The notes beneath the pieces are model-generated. The model worked only from the letters and a program-made list of their open reading frames with translations, made no database searches and was not told where the DNA came from. DNA of 14,380 bases from CADDYX01 sp045809925. GTDB taxonomy: Bacteria > Verrucomicrobiota > Verrucomicrobiia > Chthoniobacterales > UBA10450. The stretch is from the NCBI GenBank assembly GCA_045809925.1, contig JBJMWX010000115.1:1-14380 (forward strand). The letters run 5' to 3'. Both the position numbers and the translations under genes were made by a program. Below are positions 6,621 through 14,121 of this stretch, piece after piece. How positions within the stretch are numbered: position 1 is the stretch's first letter; each line of letters begins with the position of its first letter.

Positions 6621-6645
6621 CGCGTGCCGCTCGCGTCGGTAATAA

Positions 6646-9600
6646 TTAGTCCCTGACGCGCTCCGCTTTTGTGCGGAGCGACGCGCTCATCGGCGCCTTG
6701 CTCCAGCGGCCGAGAAATTCCTCGCGGAATTGCGGCGTGCTTTCAGGCGCGAACCCATGTCGCATGATGTTTTCGGTCACCACTCGCGGCACGACGAACT
6801 GCAACAGGTAATCAGTCCCGCCGGCTTTCGTGCCGCCTCCGCTCATTTTGAAACCGCCGAACGGATGGCGTCCCACGACCGCGCCGGTGCACGACCGATT
6901 GATGTAAACGTTGCCAGCTTCCACCTCGGCTTTGACCCGCTCGATATTGGCGGGGCTGCGCGAGAAGAACCCGGCGGTGAGCGCGTATTCGGTGCCATTC
7001 GCAACCCGGATCGCTTCGTCGAGATCTCGCACTTTGATCACGCTTAAGACCGGCCCGAAAATCTCGCATTGGGCGAGGTCTTTGTTTGGATCGACCTCGG
7101 TGAAGATGGTCGGGGGAATGAAATAGCCTTCGCCCGGGTAACTCGTTCCCTGAAAGGCCAGGGTGGCTTCGGATTTGCCGCGCTCCACGATCTCCTTGAT
7201 CCGGTTGTAGGACGTCTCGTCGATGACCGGACCGATCATGATGTTTGGCTCCTCGGGGTTTCCAACGCGAATGCTGCCGGCGGCGGCAATCAATCGCTCC
7301 ACTACGCGATCGTAGTTTTCCTCCAGCACGATCAACCGGGAGCACGCCGAGCATTTCTGCCCCTGATAGCCGAATGCCGAGTAGATCGTGTCGACCACCG
7401 TCTCGTCGAGATCGGCATCGGAATCGACGATGACCGCGTTCTTTCCGCCCATTTCGCAGACAACGCGTTTCAGTTCGGGCTGGCCCGGTCGCGTCTGCCC
7501 AGCGCTTTCCCAGATCCGCAGGCCAACTTCGCGCGAGCCGGTAAACGCGATCATGACGACGTCTTTGTGATCAACCAGATGAGCGCCGATGACGGAACCT
7601 TTCCCGGGCAGGAAGTTGAGCACGCCCGGGGGCACACCCGCTTCCTCGAACATTTCCATCAGCATCGCGCCGATGACTGCTGCCTGCTCCGCCGCCTTCA
7701 TGATAACGGCGTTGCCGCTGACGATGGCGGCCGAGACCATCCCGGTGAGGATGGCGAGCGGAAAATTCCATGGCGCGATGACGAGCGCGACACCGCGCGG
7801 CCAGTAATGCTGATAGCTTTCTTCCCCGGGGACGTGCTGGGTCAGCCGTGGCCGGCCGAGGATTCGCATCTGTTGCGCGTAAAAGAGCAGAAAGTCGATT
7901 GCTTCGCGGATGTCGCCGTCCGCTTCGGCCCATGGCTTGCCGACTTCAAACACTTCGATCGCTGAGAGCTCAAAGCGGCGGCGGTCCATGATTGTGGCCA
8001 CGCGCTCGAGCAACTGCGCGCGGTGATTGACGCTGACGCGGCACCAATGCTCGAACGCTTTGCGCGCCGCTTCGACTGCGCGGTTGGCTTCCGGAATTCC
8101 CGCTTCGGCTACGTGGCCAACCGCTTCGGTGGGACGGCTCGGATTGATCGACGCGATTGTCTTACCAGTCGAAATACGTTCGCCGTTGATCACGATCGGA
8201 TAAGTGCGACCGAGCTTCGCCTTTACTTCGCGCAAGGCGCTGCGCATCTGATCCTGCGCCCGTGTGTGAACGAAGTTTACCAGCGGAGAATTCTCGTAGC
8301 TGTCGCCCGGCGGCGTCTCACGATCGGCAGCACCATTCAGCGCGATCTTGTCATCTCGAGCGATGTCGAGAGATCTGCGTCTCTGTCCGTCCGAGGATTC
8401 CTCGACTCCGCTCGGAATGACAGAAGGCGCGGCGGCGACTAATTCGCGCGGATCGCGCAAAAGCTCAGCCGGCCCGACACGGTCGGAGAATTTCGCGCGC
8501 AGGAAGCCTTCGTTGGATGTGTTCTCGAGGAGGCGCCGCACGAGATAAGACATGCCCGGGAGCAGCTCGCCGACCGGCGTATATTCGCGCACCCGATACC
8601 CGAGATCGACCAGCGCGCGCTTGATCGGATTGGCCATGCCGTAGAGGAGCTGAAACTCGAACCGGCCCTTTTCGATCCCCTTGGAATCAGCGTAGGCCAT
8701 CGCGTGCGCGATGCTGCGCACGTTGTGCGATCCGAACGCAGAAGTGACGATCAACTCGTTATCGAGAAGAATGCGGCTGAGTTTTTCGAAGTTCGCGTCG
8801 CTCTCCGGCTTCTGCAGCCAGACCGGAACTCGCCATCCGTTCTGAGCGGCCTTGATCTTCTCGTAGTCCCAATAGGCGCCCTTCACGAGGCGAACGGTGA
8901 ACCGCGTGCCGCGCCGGCGGCCCCATTCGATCAGGTCGCGCAGGTCCTTCTCGGCATCGCGCAGGTAGGCTTGGACGACGATGCCGGCATGCGGCCAATC
9001 GCGAAACTCCGGTTCATCGAAGAGGGTGCGGAAGAGCTCGAGCGTACTGTTTTTGTGCGCGTAACTCTCCATGTCAAAATTGATGAAAGCGCCCAGTTCG
9101 CGCGCGCGTCGGAGAATCGGCCGGAGCTTTGGCGCGAGATGCGCGATGGCGTCGGCCGGATCAGCCGGGTTCATTTGCGAATAAAGCGCCGAAATTTTGA
9201 CCGAGACGTTTACGACCGGAAAAAGCTCCGCGTTGCGCCCTAATGGATCGGTCCAGCCGCGGGTTTCGACGGCGAGTCCATCGAGCAACTCGAAGCAGCG
9301 CGTGCCGTATTCGTCCGCTTCTTCTTCGCTCACGACCGCTTCGCCTAGCAAGTCGACGGTGAAGCCAATTCGCTGTTTGCGCCGCTTGCGCAGCGTCTTC
9401 ATGACGTCGCGTGAATCGCGCCCGGCGATAAATTGCCGAGCCATGCCCGAGACGTTCCAGCGCATGACGGGTCCGGCGATCCACGGCACCAGGCGTGCCG
9501 CGCGGATTCCGGTTTTCATGAGCGGCGCGAAACCATTCTGCAGATTGCCGAGGTATTCCTCGAAATGTTCCACGATGTCGTTAGGTCGATGGAGCGTCGC

Positions 9601-9771
9601 CAGGACGTCGACAAAGCGAAACATCTGCACTTTGAAGTGCTCATCGCGCATGGAGAATTCCATCATGCGCTGATAGAAGCCGGCCTTGCTGAAAATCGAT
9701 TCCGGGTGGCGGTCGACGAGATCGAAAATCTGCTCGCCGCGACGCTCCACTTCGCCTTGCAACGGATTCAT
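6646..9771 (-). CDS. putA: Bifunctional proline dehydrogenase / L-glutamate gamma-semialdehyde dehydrogenase (PutA)
   Basis: This enzyme oxidises L-proline to glutamate in two steps, passing electrons to FAD/quinone and then NAD+. It has 1041 residues. The N-terminal proline dehydrogenase barrel (about 130-435) has VVNVSVKISALYSQM (186-200), NFDMESYAHK (231-240), FTVRLVKGAYWDYEK (291-305), AFGSHNVRS (345-353) and the signature EFQLLYGMANPIK with REYTPVGELLPGMSYLVRRL (372-414). The aldehyde dehydrogenase domain (about 520-1000) has VIAPWNFP (664-671), FTGSREVG (743-750), catalytic E773 in CEMGGKN and catalytic C807 in GQKCSAC. Both active sites look complete. There is no N-terminal DNA-binding domain, so it is not the autoregulating PutA type. 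The linker (about 436-500) contains an in-frame palindromic repeat (residues 451-474). It is transcribed alone and divergently from the miniprotein at 9920. Confidence 0.95.
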   Translation of the reverse strand: MNPLQGEVERRGEQIFDLVDRHPESIFSKAGFYQRMMEFSMRDEHFKVQMFRFVDVLATLHRPNDIVEHFEEYLGNLQNGFAPLMKTGIRAARLVPWIAGPVMRWNVSGMARQFIAGRDSRDVMKTLRKRRKQRIGFTVDLLGEAVVSEEEADEYGTRCFELLDGLAVETRGWTDPLGRNAELFPVVNVSVKISALYSQMNPADPADAIAHLAPKLRPILRRARELGAFINFDMESYAHKNSTLELFRTLFDEPEFRDWPHAGIVVQAYLRDAEKDLRDLIEWGRRRGTRFTVRLVKGAYWDYEKIKAAQNGWRVPVWLQKPESDANFEKLSRILLDNELIVTSAFGSHNVRSIAHAMAYADSKGIEKGRFEFQLLYGMANPIKRALVDLGYRVREYTPVGELLPGMSYLVRRLLENTSNEGFLRAKFSDRVGPAELLRDPRELVAAAPSVIPSGVEESSDGQRRRSLDIARDDKIALNGAADRETPPGDSYENSPLVNFVHTRAQDQMRSALREVKAKLGRTYPIVINGERISTGKTIASINPSRPTEAVGHVAEAGIPEANRAVEAARKAFEHWCRVSVNHRAQLLERVATIMDRRRFELSAIEVFEVGKPWAEADGDIREAIDFLLFYAQQMRILGRPRLTQHVPGEESYQHYWPRGVALVIAPWNFPLAILTGMVSAAIVSGNAVIMKAAEQAAVIGAMLMEMFEEAGVPPGVLNFLPGKGSVIGAHLVDHKDVVMIAFTGSREVGLRIWESAGQTRPGQPELKRVVCEMGGKNAVIVDSDADLDETVVDTIYSAFGYQGQKCSACSRLIVLEENYDRVVERLIAAAGSIRVGNPEEPNIMIGPVIDETSYNRIKEIVERGKSEATLAFQGTSYPGEGYFIPPTIFTEVDPNKDLAQCEIFGPVLSVIKVRDLDEAIRVANGTEYALTAGFFSRSPANIERVKAEVEAGNVYINRSCTGAVVGRHPFGGFKMSGGGTKAGGTDYLLQFVVPRVVTENIMRHGFAPESTPQFREEFLGRWSKAPMSASLRTKAERVRD
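8350..8421. repeat. Palindromic dispersed repeat captured in-frame inside putA
   Basis: Two 27-base arms, 8350-8376 (GTCATCTCGAGCGATGTCGA...) and 8395-8421 (...GACTCCGCTCGGAATGAC), are inverted copies matching at 20 of 27 positions around an 18-base centre. The arm consensus GTCATyyCGAGCG..GTCGAG is, in my experience, a common intergenic repeat in soil bacterial genomes. Its translated form (VIPSGVEES) is a familiar sign of such a repeat. The span is 72 bases, exactly 24 codons, so the putA frame is kept. It encodes residues 451-474 of the linker. Confidence 0.72.
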
Positions 9772-9875
9772 GCGCGACGATAAGGCCGCGCCTCCGGTTC
9801 GGCAAAGCCAGACGAACCGGCCTTTCGCAGCCGAAAAATTTCTCTTCAGACACCCGCGAACTGTGCCCGCTTTCC

Positions 9876-9890
9876 GAACAATTAGTGTTC
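9876..9890. promoter_or_regulatory. Perfect dyad between putA and the miniprotein
   Basis: GAACA-ATTAG-TGTTC is a perfect 5-bp dyad with a 5-base spacer. It lies in the 148-base region between the divergent putA start (9771) and the miniprotein start (9920), 30 bases upstream of the latter. The position suits an operator acting on the miniprotein promoter. The regulator is unknown. Confidence 0.35.
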
Positions 9891-9919
9891 AGGGAAATTG
9901 ATTTAGGGAAAGGACAACG

Positions 9920-10036
9920 ATGAAACTAAAAGAGCGAATTCACGAGGTAGCTGCGGCCGGTTACATATTGCTGTGGCTCCTCGGAGTACCGATTCCGATA
10001 CTGCTTTTGTTTTTTCTGCTGCGCGGTTGCACATAG
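9920..10036 (+). CDS. 38-residue single-pass membrane miniprotein
   Basis: ATG at 9920 follows a clear ribosome site (GGGAAAGGA, 9906-9914) and reads to TAG at 10034-10036. The product starts MKLKERIHEVAAAGYILLWL, continues LGVPIPILLLFFLL and ends RGCT. A charged N-terminal helix is followed by one hydrophobic segment (about 15-34) interrupted by GVPIP, and a short basic tail with a Cys. The length, ribosome site and clean protein character argue that it is real. I have seen similar GYILLWLLGVPIP small proteins annotated as hypothetical in several phyla, but I cannot name a family. The likely location is the inner membrane. It is divergent from putA, and a dyad precedes it. Confidence 0.72.
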   Translation: MKLKERIHEVAAAGYILLWLLGVPIPILLLFFLLRGCT

Positions 10037-10162
10037 AGGTTAGGGCGCTGTAGAGGGGATCGGCCTGGCGGAGTCTTGAGCGCGAGCTCGAGTGCTTTTA
10101 GCCAGGCGGTCTTTTGTACGGCAGGAACGCTTCCAAGCGGCGACAAGATTTAGAATTTCCGA

Positions 10163-10175
10163 CGGTCGCAGACCG
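10163..10175. repeat. REP-like palindrome upstream of the threonine aldolase
   Basis: CGGTC-GCA-GACCG is a perfect 5-bp dyad lying 17 bases before the aldolase GTG. It is embedded in GACGGTCGCAGACCGCCGCT, which resembles the arms of short dispersed palindromes often seen between genes of this group. The 156-base gap from 10037 to 10192 also holds a 7-bp inverted repeat, GCCTGGC (10063-10069) with GCCAGGC (10101-10107), without a T-run. No gene is visible in that gap. Confidence 0.4.
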
Positions 10176-10192
10176 CCGCTACAGTCGCGCGC

Positions 10193-11233
10193 GTGGAGCG
10201 TTATACCTTCGCGAGCGACAACACCGCATCGATCGCACCCGAGGCGTGGACGGCACTGGCTGCGGCCAATGCGGGCGCGGCCCCTTCCTATGGCGAGGAT
10301 CGCTGGACGGAGCGCGCCTCCAGCCTTGTCCGCAAGCTTTTCGAAACCGACTGCGAGGTTTTCTTTCTCTTCAACGGCACGGCGGCCAACGCCCTCGCCC
10401 TTGCCCAGATCTGCCGGCCCTTCGACGGCGTGGTTTGCCATGAACGCGCACACATTGAGACCGATGAATGCGGCGCGCCGGAGTTTTTTTCCGGTGGCGC
10501 AAAACTAATCAAGGCGCCGGGCGAGAACGGCAAGCTTACGGTCGAGACAATCGGGACCGCGCTCATCCGTTATCCCGATCTGCATTCATCCAAACCGCGC
10601 GCGATCAGCGTTACGCAGGCGACGGAATTCGGCACCGTTTACACACGTGATGAGCTTGCGCGGATTACGGCCTTCGCGCGTGAGCGTTCGCTGCTCGTCC
10701 ACATGGACGGCGCACGCTTCGCCAATGCGATCGCAGCACTCGGTTGTGCGCCGAAATCCATCACATGGGAGGTCGGCGTCGATGTCCTTTGTTTTGGCGG
10801 GACGAAAAACGGCACCGGCGCCGGCGATCTCGTCATTTTCTTTAACAAAGAACTCGCGCGTGACTTCGATTATCGCGCCAAACAGGGAGGGCAGCTCGCT
10901 TCGAAAATGCGTTTCCTCGCGGCGCCCTGGGTCGCAATGCTCGAGAACGACGTCTGGTTGAAAAATGCCCGGCAGGCGAATGAATCAGCGAAGCTGCTGG
11001 CGCAACATGTTACAGCCCTTCCCGGGCTCGAGCTGAAGTTTCCCCGCCAGGGCAATGCCGTTTTCGTGCGCATGAGCAACGCGCTGGCGCGCCACCTGCA
11101 CGAGCGGGGCTGGCGTTTTCTGAAGTTCGTTGAGCCGGACGTTTACCGGCTGATGTGCTCCTGGGCGACGACGGAGGAGGAGATCGAAGAATTTGCCGGG
11201 GACGCGAGGGAAATCATCACCACCGGCGACTAA
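10193..11233 (+). CDS. ltaE: Low-specificity L-threonine aldolase (beta-eliminating lyase family)
   Basis: The product is a 346-residue fold-type I PLP enzyme that cleaves L-threonine or L-allo-threonine to glycine and acetaldehyde. Characteristic segments appear in order: FASDNTASIAPEAW (6-19), YGEDRWTER (33-41), FLFNGTAANALAL (58-70), VCHERAHIETDECGAPEFFS (81-100, with the PLP-stacking His), LLVHMDGARFANAI (167-180, D172 contacting the PLP pyridine nitrogen), and FGGTKNG (201-207) with the Schiff-base Lys205. The C-terminal small domain is complete. Length and motifs agree with the family. The start is GTG 10193, giving the usual MERYTFASDN-like beginning; no ribosome site is evident. It lies 53 bases upstream of the lipoprotein gene, which has its own ribosome site. 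Related branches act on other beta-hydroxy amino acids, so the exact substrate is uncertain. Confidence 0.88.
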   Translation: MERYTFASDNTASIAPEAWTALAAANAGAAPSYGEDRWTERASSLVRKLFETDCEVFFLFNGTAANALALAQICRPFDGVVCHERAHIETDECGAPEFFSGGAKLIKAPGENGKLTVETIGTALIRYPDLHSSKPRAISVTQATEFGTVYTRDELARITAFARERSLLVHMDGARFANAIAALGCAPKSITWEVGVDVLCFGGTKNGTGAGDLVIFFNKELARDFDYRAKQGGQLASKMRFLAAPWVAMLENDVWLKNARQANESAKLLAQHVTALPGLELKFPRQGNAVFVRMSNALARHLHERGWRFLKFVEPDVYRLMCSWATTEEEIEEFAGDAREIITTGD

Positions 11234-11286
11234 GATCGCCGAAGCATTTATTTGCGCGCGCTCTGCTCGCGTAGGAGAATCGCGCA

Positions 11287-11808
11287 ATGAAATTGGCGGC
11301 GGGCATCTCGCTCCTGGGCTTGCTGCTTCTGGGCGGCTGCCGCACAGCGCACGATGTGGCGGTCACTTCGTTCCGAGTCATCGATGCACCGGCGAATTAT
11401 GTTCGCCATCACCTCGACGAACCCGCGACGACGACGACCGCGAGTTCTGACGTCGTCACCCCGGGCCGTTCGATAGACCCGTCAGCTGCGCCGAGCCCGG
11501 CGGCTCGCCGTCGCCCGGCTACGACCACGGTGGAAACGGACTCGAGCAGCAACGCTCCGACTACGCCACGTTCGCGCACTCAAACGACGAGCGCGGAGAC
11601 AACGCAGCGGAATTCAACGGCACCGGCGACAACGCGCGCGACAACGACGCAAGGCCAGCAGTACCCGACCGCCAAGCCTGTGCCGGGCAAGCCGGGTTTT
11701 GTCTATAGCCCATACGATCCGAATGGCGGCTACGTCGATGTGACCGGCTACGCTTCGGGAAGCAAGGCCAAGGACCCGTACTCCCAGAAGATCTTCGTCG
11801 TGCCGTAG
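11287..11808 (+). CDS. Thr-rich lipoprotein with conserved GKPGFVYSPY C-terminus
   Basis: The product has 173 residues. Its lipoprotein signal MKLAAGISLLGLLLLGGC has a lipobox LGGC with Cys18. After a short region (HDVAVTSFRVIDAPANYVRH) comes a low-complexity stretch (about 48-125) dominated by Thr, Ser, Ala, Pro and Arg, probably a disordered tether. The C-terminal 45 residues are compact: KPVPGKPGFVYSPYDPNGGY, VDVTGYASGSKAKDP and YSQKIFVVP. I recognise this ending (GKPGFVYSP ... VDV.G...G.K..DPY..KIF.VP) from verrucomicrobial lipoproteins, where its function is unknown. A ribosome site AGGAG (11273-11277) lies 9 bases before the ATG, and an intrinsic terminator follows 9 bases after the stop. 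The Thr-rich part is likely to vary in length between strains. Confidence 0.82.
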   Translation: MKLAAGISLLGLLLLGGCRTAHDVAVTSFRVIDAPANYVRHHLDEPATTTTASSDVVTPGRSIDPSAAPSPAARRRPATTTVETDSSSNAPTTPRSRTQTTSAETTQRNSTAPATTRATTTQGQQYPTAKPVPGKPGFVYSPYDPNGGYVDVTGYASGSKAKDPYSQKIFVVP

Positions 11809-11817
11809 CGGCCGATT

Positions 11818-11836
11818 CCGGCCCGCGGCCGGTTTT
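11818..11836 (+). terminator. Rho-independent terminator after the lipoprotein gene
   Basis: A perfect 6-bp GC stem CCGGCC-CGC-GGCCGG (11818-11832) is followed directly by TTTT. It begins 9 bases after the lipoprotein stop on the same strand. It ends the aldolase-lipoprotein unit and separates it from the protease gene at 11942. Confidence 0.72.
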
Positions 11837-11941
11837 CCCAGAACAGCGGAAAAAATACGCCCCGATCGGGAGCGGTGCGTACGGTTCCTGCTTTTTAAGT
11901 TCCCGCCGGCACTGCCCGGTCTTCACCTCACAAAATAATTG

Positions 11942-13444
11942 ATGTCTTCCTTCTCCAAGACCGGCTACAAGCTGGCGCGGATGCGCCGCGCAGCGACCGC
12001 TGCTTCTCTCCTCGCCCTCATTGTCGCCACGGCACATGGCTACGTGCTCGAAGGGCCGCGATGGAGCCCGGGTACAAGTCTTGTCCTGCAACTGAGCCTC
12101 GGGGTCCCTTTAACGCCACTGCAGGACGGGAGCACAACCTGGAACCAGGCGGTCGCGCCGGCGGTCGAGATGTGGAACCAGAACATGGGTGCCATTCATG
12201 TCTCTGTGGTCATGGATGCCAACGTGGTGCCAAACAGTAATGACCGTCTCTACTCGGTCGCATTTGGCACCACCGCTTTGGGTCAGTCGTTCGGAAGCAG
12301 CACGCTTGCGATCACGCTCTACCATTATTCCGGCAGCTCGATGACCGAGGCCGACACGATCTTTAACATTGCGCAGAAGTTCAACTCGTATCGCGGTCCG
12401 CTGCAATTTCCCGGACCGGGTCCGGCCCTGGTCGATATTCGCCGCGTTTTCCTGCACGAACTGGGACACGGAATCGGGCTGAGTCATCCCGACTCGTCAG
12501 GCCAGCACGTCACGGCGGTCATGAATTCGATCGTTAGCAACCAGGAGACTCTGAGCTCCGATGACGTAGCTGGAATCCAGACGCTCTACGGGGCGCCTTC
12601 TGCGTCCAATCCGGCACCGACGCCAACTCCCGCTCCTGTCGCGACACCAACTCCCACGCCTGCTGCCGGCGTGACGAGCCACCTGGCAAACATCTCCACG
12701 AGGATGAGCGTTGGGACGAACGACAACGTGCTCATTGGCGGATTCATCATCCGTGGTTCGCAGGCGAAGAAGGTGATTCTGCGAGCGATTGCGCCTTCGC
12801 TCGTCAACGTCGGCGGCACACTACAGGATCCATTCCTCGAGCTGCACGACGCGGCGGGTAATGGCATTGCGTCGAACGACGACTGGCAGTCGGGCACGCA
12901 GGTGTCTGAATTAGTCGCGAGCGGTGTCGCGCCGACGCACCAGCTCGAATCCGCGATGATCGTGACACTAGATCCGGGGAGCTACACCGCGATCGTGACC
13001 GGCTCGGGCACGAGCACAGGCGTCGCCCTGGTCGAAGTGTACGAATACGACGGCAACTCGAGCCGGCTGGTTAACATCTCTACCCGCGGACAGGTAGGAG
13101 CGGGGGAACGGGCCTTGATCGGCGGTCTGATCGTGCAAGGTGGCGCGTCGAAAACCGTCATCATACGCGCGGTGGGACCGTCGCTGGCCAGCTCGGCCGC
13201 TGGCGTGTTGGCTGACCCGACGCTTGAGCTCCGTGACGCGTCGGGGGCGTTGATCGCGGCGAACGACAACTTCACAAGCAGCTCGCAATACGCGCAGATC
13301 GTCGCGACCGGAGTCGCGCCGGGCGACCCGCGGGAGTCGGCCGTTTTGGCAACGCTAGCGCCGGGGAGTTACACCGCGATTGTTCGCGGCGTAAATGACA
13401 GCAGTGGCGTCGGATTGGTCGAGGTGTTCGATCTCGATCCATAA
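11942..13444 (+). CDS. Secreted matrixin-like zinc metalloprotease with two C-terminal repeats
   Basis: The product has 500 residues. The N-terminal signal (basic n-region KLARMRR, then AATAASLLALIVATAHG, about 11-33) is followed by a matrixin-type catalytic domain. HELGHGIGLSH (172-182) is the HExxHxxGxxH zinc site with E173 as catalytic base. AVMN (192-195) supplies the Met-turn, and SSDDVAGIQTLYG (206-217) is the usual end of M10A-type domains. There is no pro-domain with a cysteine switch. A Pro/Thr linker (APTPTPAPVATPTPTP) leads to two tandem repeats of 128 residues: LANISTRMSVGTNDNVLIGG ... (248-375) and LVNISTRGQVGAGERALIGG ... (376-498). Both contain LE..DA.G and PGSYTAIV, suggesting beta-sandwich modules for binding or cell-surface display. 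ATG 11942 is chosen over TTG 11939; no ribosome site is seen. The catalytic N-terminus resembles the partial gene at 14122. Confidence 0.9.
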   Translation: MSSFSKTGYKLARMRRAATAASLLALIVATAHGYVLEGPRWSPGTSLVLQLSLGVPLTPLQDGSTTWNQAVAPAVEMWNQNMGAIHVSVVMDANVVPNSNDRLYSVAFGTTALGQSFGSSTLAITLYHYSGSSMTEADTIFNIAQKFNSYRGPLQFPGPGPALVDIRRVFLHELGHGIGLSHPDSSGQHVTAVMNSIVSNQETLSSDDVAGIQTLYGAPSASNPAPTPTPAPVATPTPTPAAGVTSHLANISTRMSVGTNDNVLIGGFIIRGSQAKKVILRAIAPSLVNVGGTLQDPFLELHDAAGNGIASNDDWQSGTQVSELVASGVAPTHQLESAMIVTLDPGSYTAIVTGSGTSTGVALVEVYEYDGNSSRLVNISTRGQVGAGERALIGGLIVQGGASKTVIIRAVGPSLASSAAGVLADPTLELRDASGALIAANDNFTSSSQYAQIVATGVAPGDPRESAVLATLAPGSYTAIVRGVNDSSGVGLVEVFDLDP

Positions 13445-13541
13445 CCGTGATAACCGTAGATTTTTCTCGAAACTCGTGTCAAGTTGCGAAGTTGAATCTG
13501 GGCTTCCCCACCGTAACTTAAGCCCGCCGTCCCCCGCTATT

Positions 13542-14120
13542 ATGATCAAACCGTTTCGTTCCATCTTCCTCGCCGCCTTAGCTGTCGCTTCGGTGAGCCT
13601 GCTCTCCGCGACCACTGTCATTCCGCCGACCTTCGATCAGTTGCTCAGCCAGGCTGAACTGATTTTCCAGGGAACGGTCACGAACGTGGAGTCGCGTTGG
13701 GAAGGCGAGGGCGCCAATCGCCACATCCAGAGCTACGTCACGCTTAAGGTGGACGACAAAATCAAAGGCGCTCCCGGCAACAATTACACGATCAGCATGC
13801 TCGGCGGCACGGTTGGCGATGAGACGATGGAGGTCACCGACGCGCCGCGGTTCAAGGTCGGCGATCGCGATTTTCTCTTTGTCGAACATAACGGCAGCCA
13901 GTTCATCCCGCTCGTCGGTATCATGCATGGGCGATTCCGCCTGCAGCACGATCAGGTGACGGGTCGTGAGTTTGTGGCGACAAACGACGGCGCGCCTCTG
14001 GTTGATGTCGACCAGCTCGGCAAAGATGAGCACGCGGCGAGCAATGCGGCCGGAACGCCGCTCACGCCGCAGGCATTCAAGTCGGTCGTTCAGACACGTC
14101 TCGCCCGCCTGCCGCAATAA
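13542..14120 (+). CDS. Secreted protein of unknown function upstream of a matrixin-like gene
   Basis: ATG 13542 is chosen because it begins the signal peptide (IKPFRSIFLAALAVASVSLL, cleavage near SAT); the frame is open further upstream only by chance and overlaps the previous gene. The mature part has about 168 residues. It begins TVIPPTFDQLLSQAELIFQG, then TLKVDDKIKGAPGNNYTISM, LGGTVGDETMEVTDAPRF, KVGDRDFLFVEHNG and FIPLVGIMHGRF. The pattern suggests a single beta-rich domain with conserved Gly, Phe and Asp. There are no Cys residues and no catalytic signature. The stop is one base before the next start, so it should be co-translated with the second matrixin-like protein. A role as partner, chaperone or inhibitor of that protease is possible but only inferred from this arrangement. 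The upstream promoter could be TTGAAT (13492-13497), 16 bases, TAACTT (13514-13519), at low confidence. Confidence 0.82.
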   Translation: MIKPFRSIFLAALAVASVSLLSATTVIPPTFDQLLSQAELIFQGTVTNVESRWEGEGANRHIQSYVTLKVDDKIKGAPGNNYTISMLGGTVGDETMEVTDAPRFKVGDRDFLFVEHNGSQFIPLVGIMHGRFRLQHDQVTGREFVATNDGAPLVDVDQLGKDEHAASNAAGTPLTPQAFKSVVQTRLARLPQ

Positions 14121-14121
14121 C

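Noticed and set aside
7069..7965. 298-codon plus-strand open frame inside putA
   Set aside because: It is antisense to the aldehyde dehydrogenase domain. The minus-strand frame has all catalytic motifs, and the antisense product is His/Arg/Asp-rich with no family resemblance.
9876..9890. The dyad GAACA-N5-TGTTC as a LexA/SOS box
   Set aside because: Known LexA sites of the GAAC...GTTC type have a 4-base spacer between the half-sites, whereas this one has 7 bases between GAAC and GTTC. No SOS gene is adjacent.
9961..10146. 61-codon open frame on the minus strand
   Set aside because: It runs antisense across the miniprotein and into a palindrome-rich gap, has no ribosome site and shows no protein-like pattern.
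12605..12670. Pro/Thr coding repeats as a tandem DNA repeat element
   Set aside because: The near-repeats of ccaactcc and acaccaac type are explained by a short Pro/Thr protein linker.
13484..13489. TTGCGA as another copy of the conserved promoter block
   Set aside because: Neither the gcaaaaa element nor a -10-like hexamer at 17 bases is present (cccacc instead).
13395..13541. N-terminal extension of the secreted protein to 13395
   Set aside because: The extension overlaps the end of the protease gene and would bury the signal peptide. ATG 13542 starts directly at the signal.
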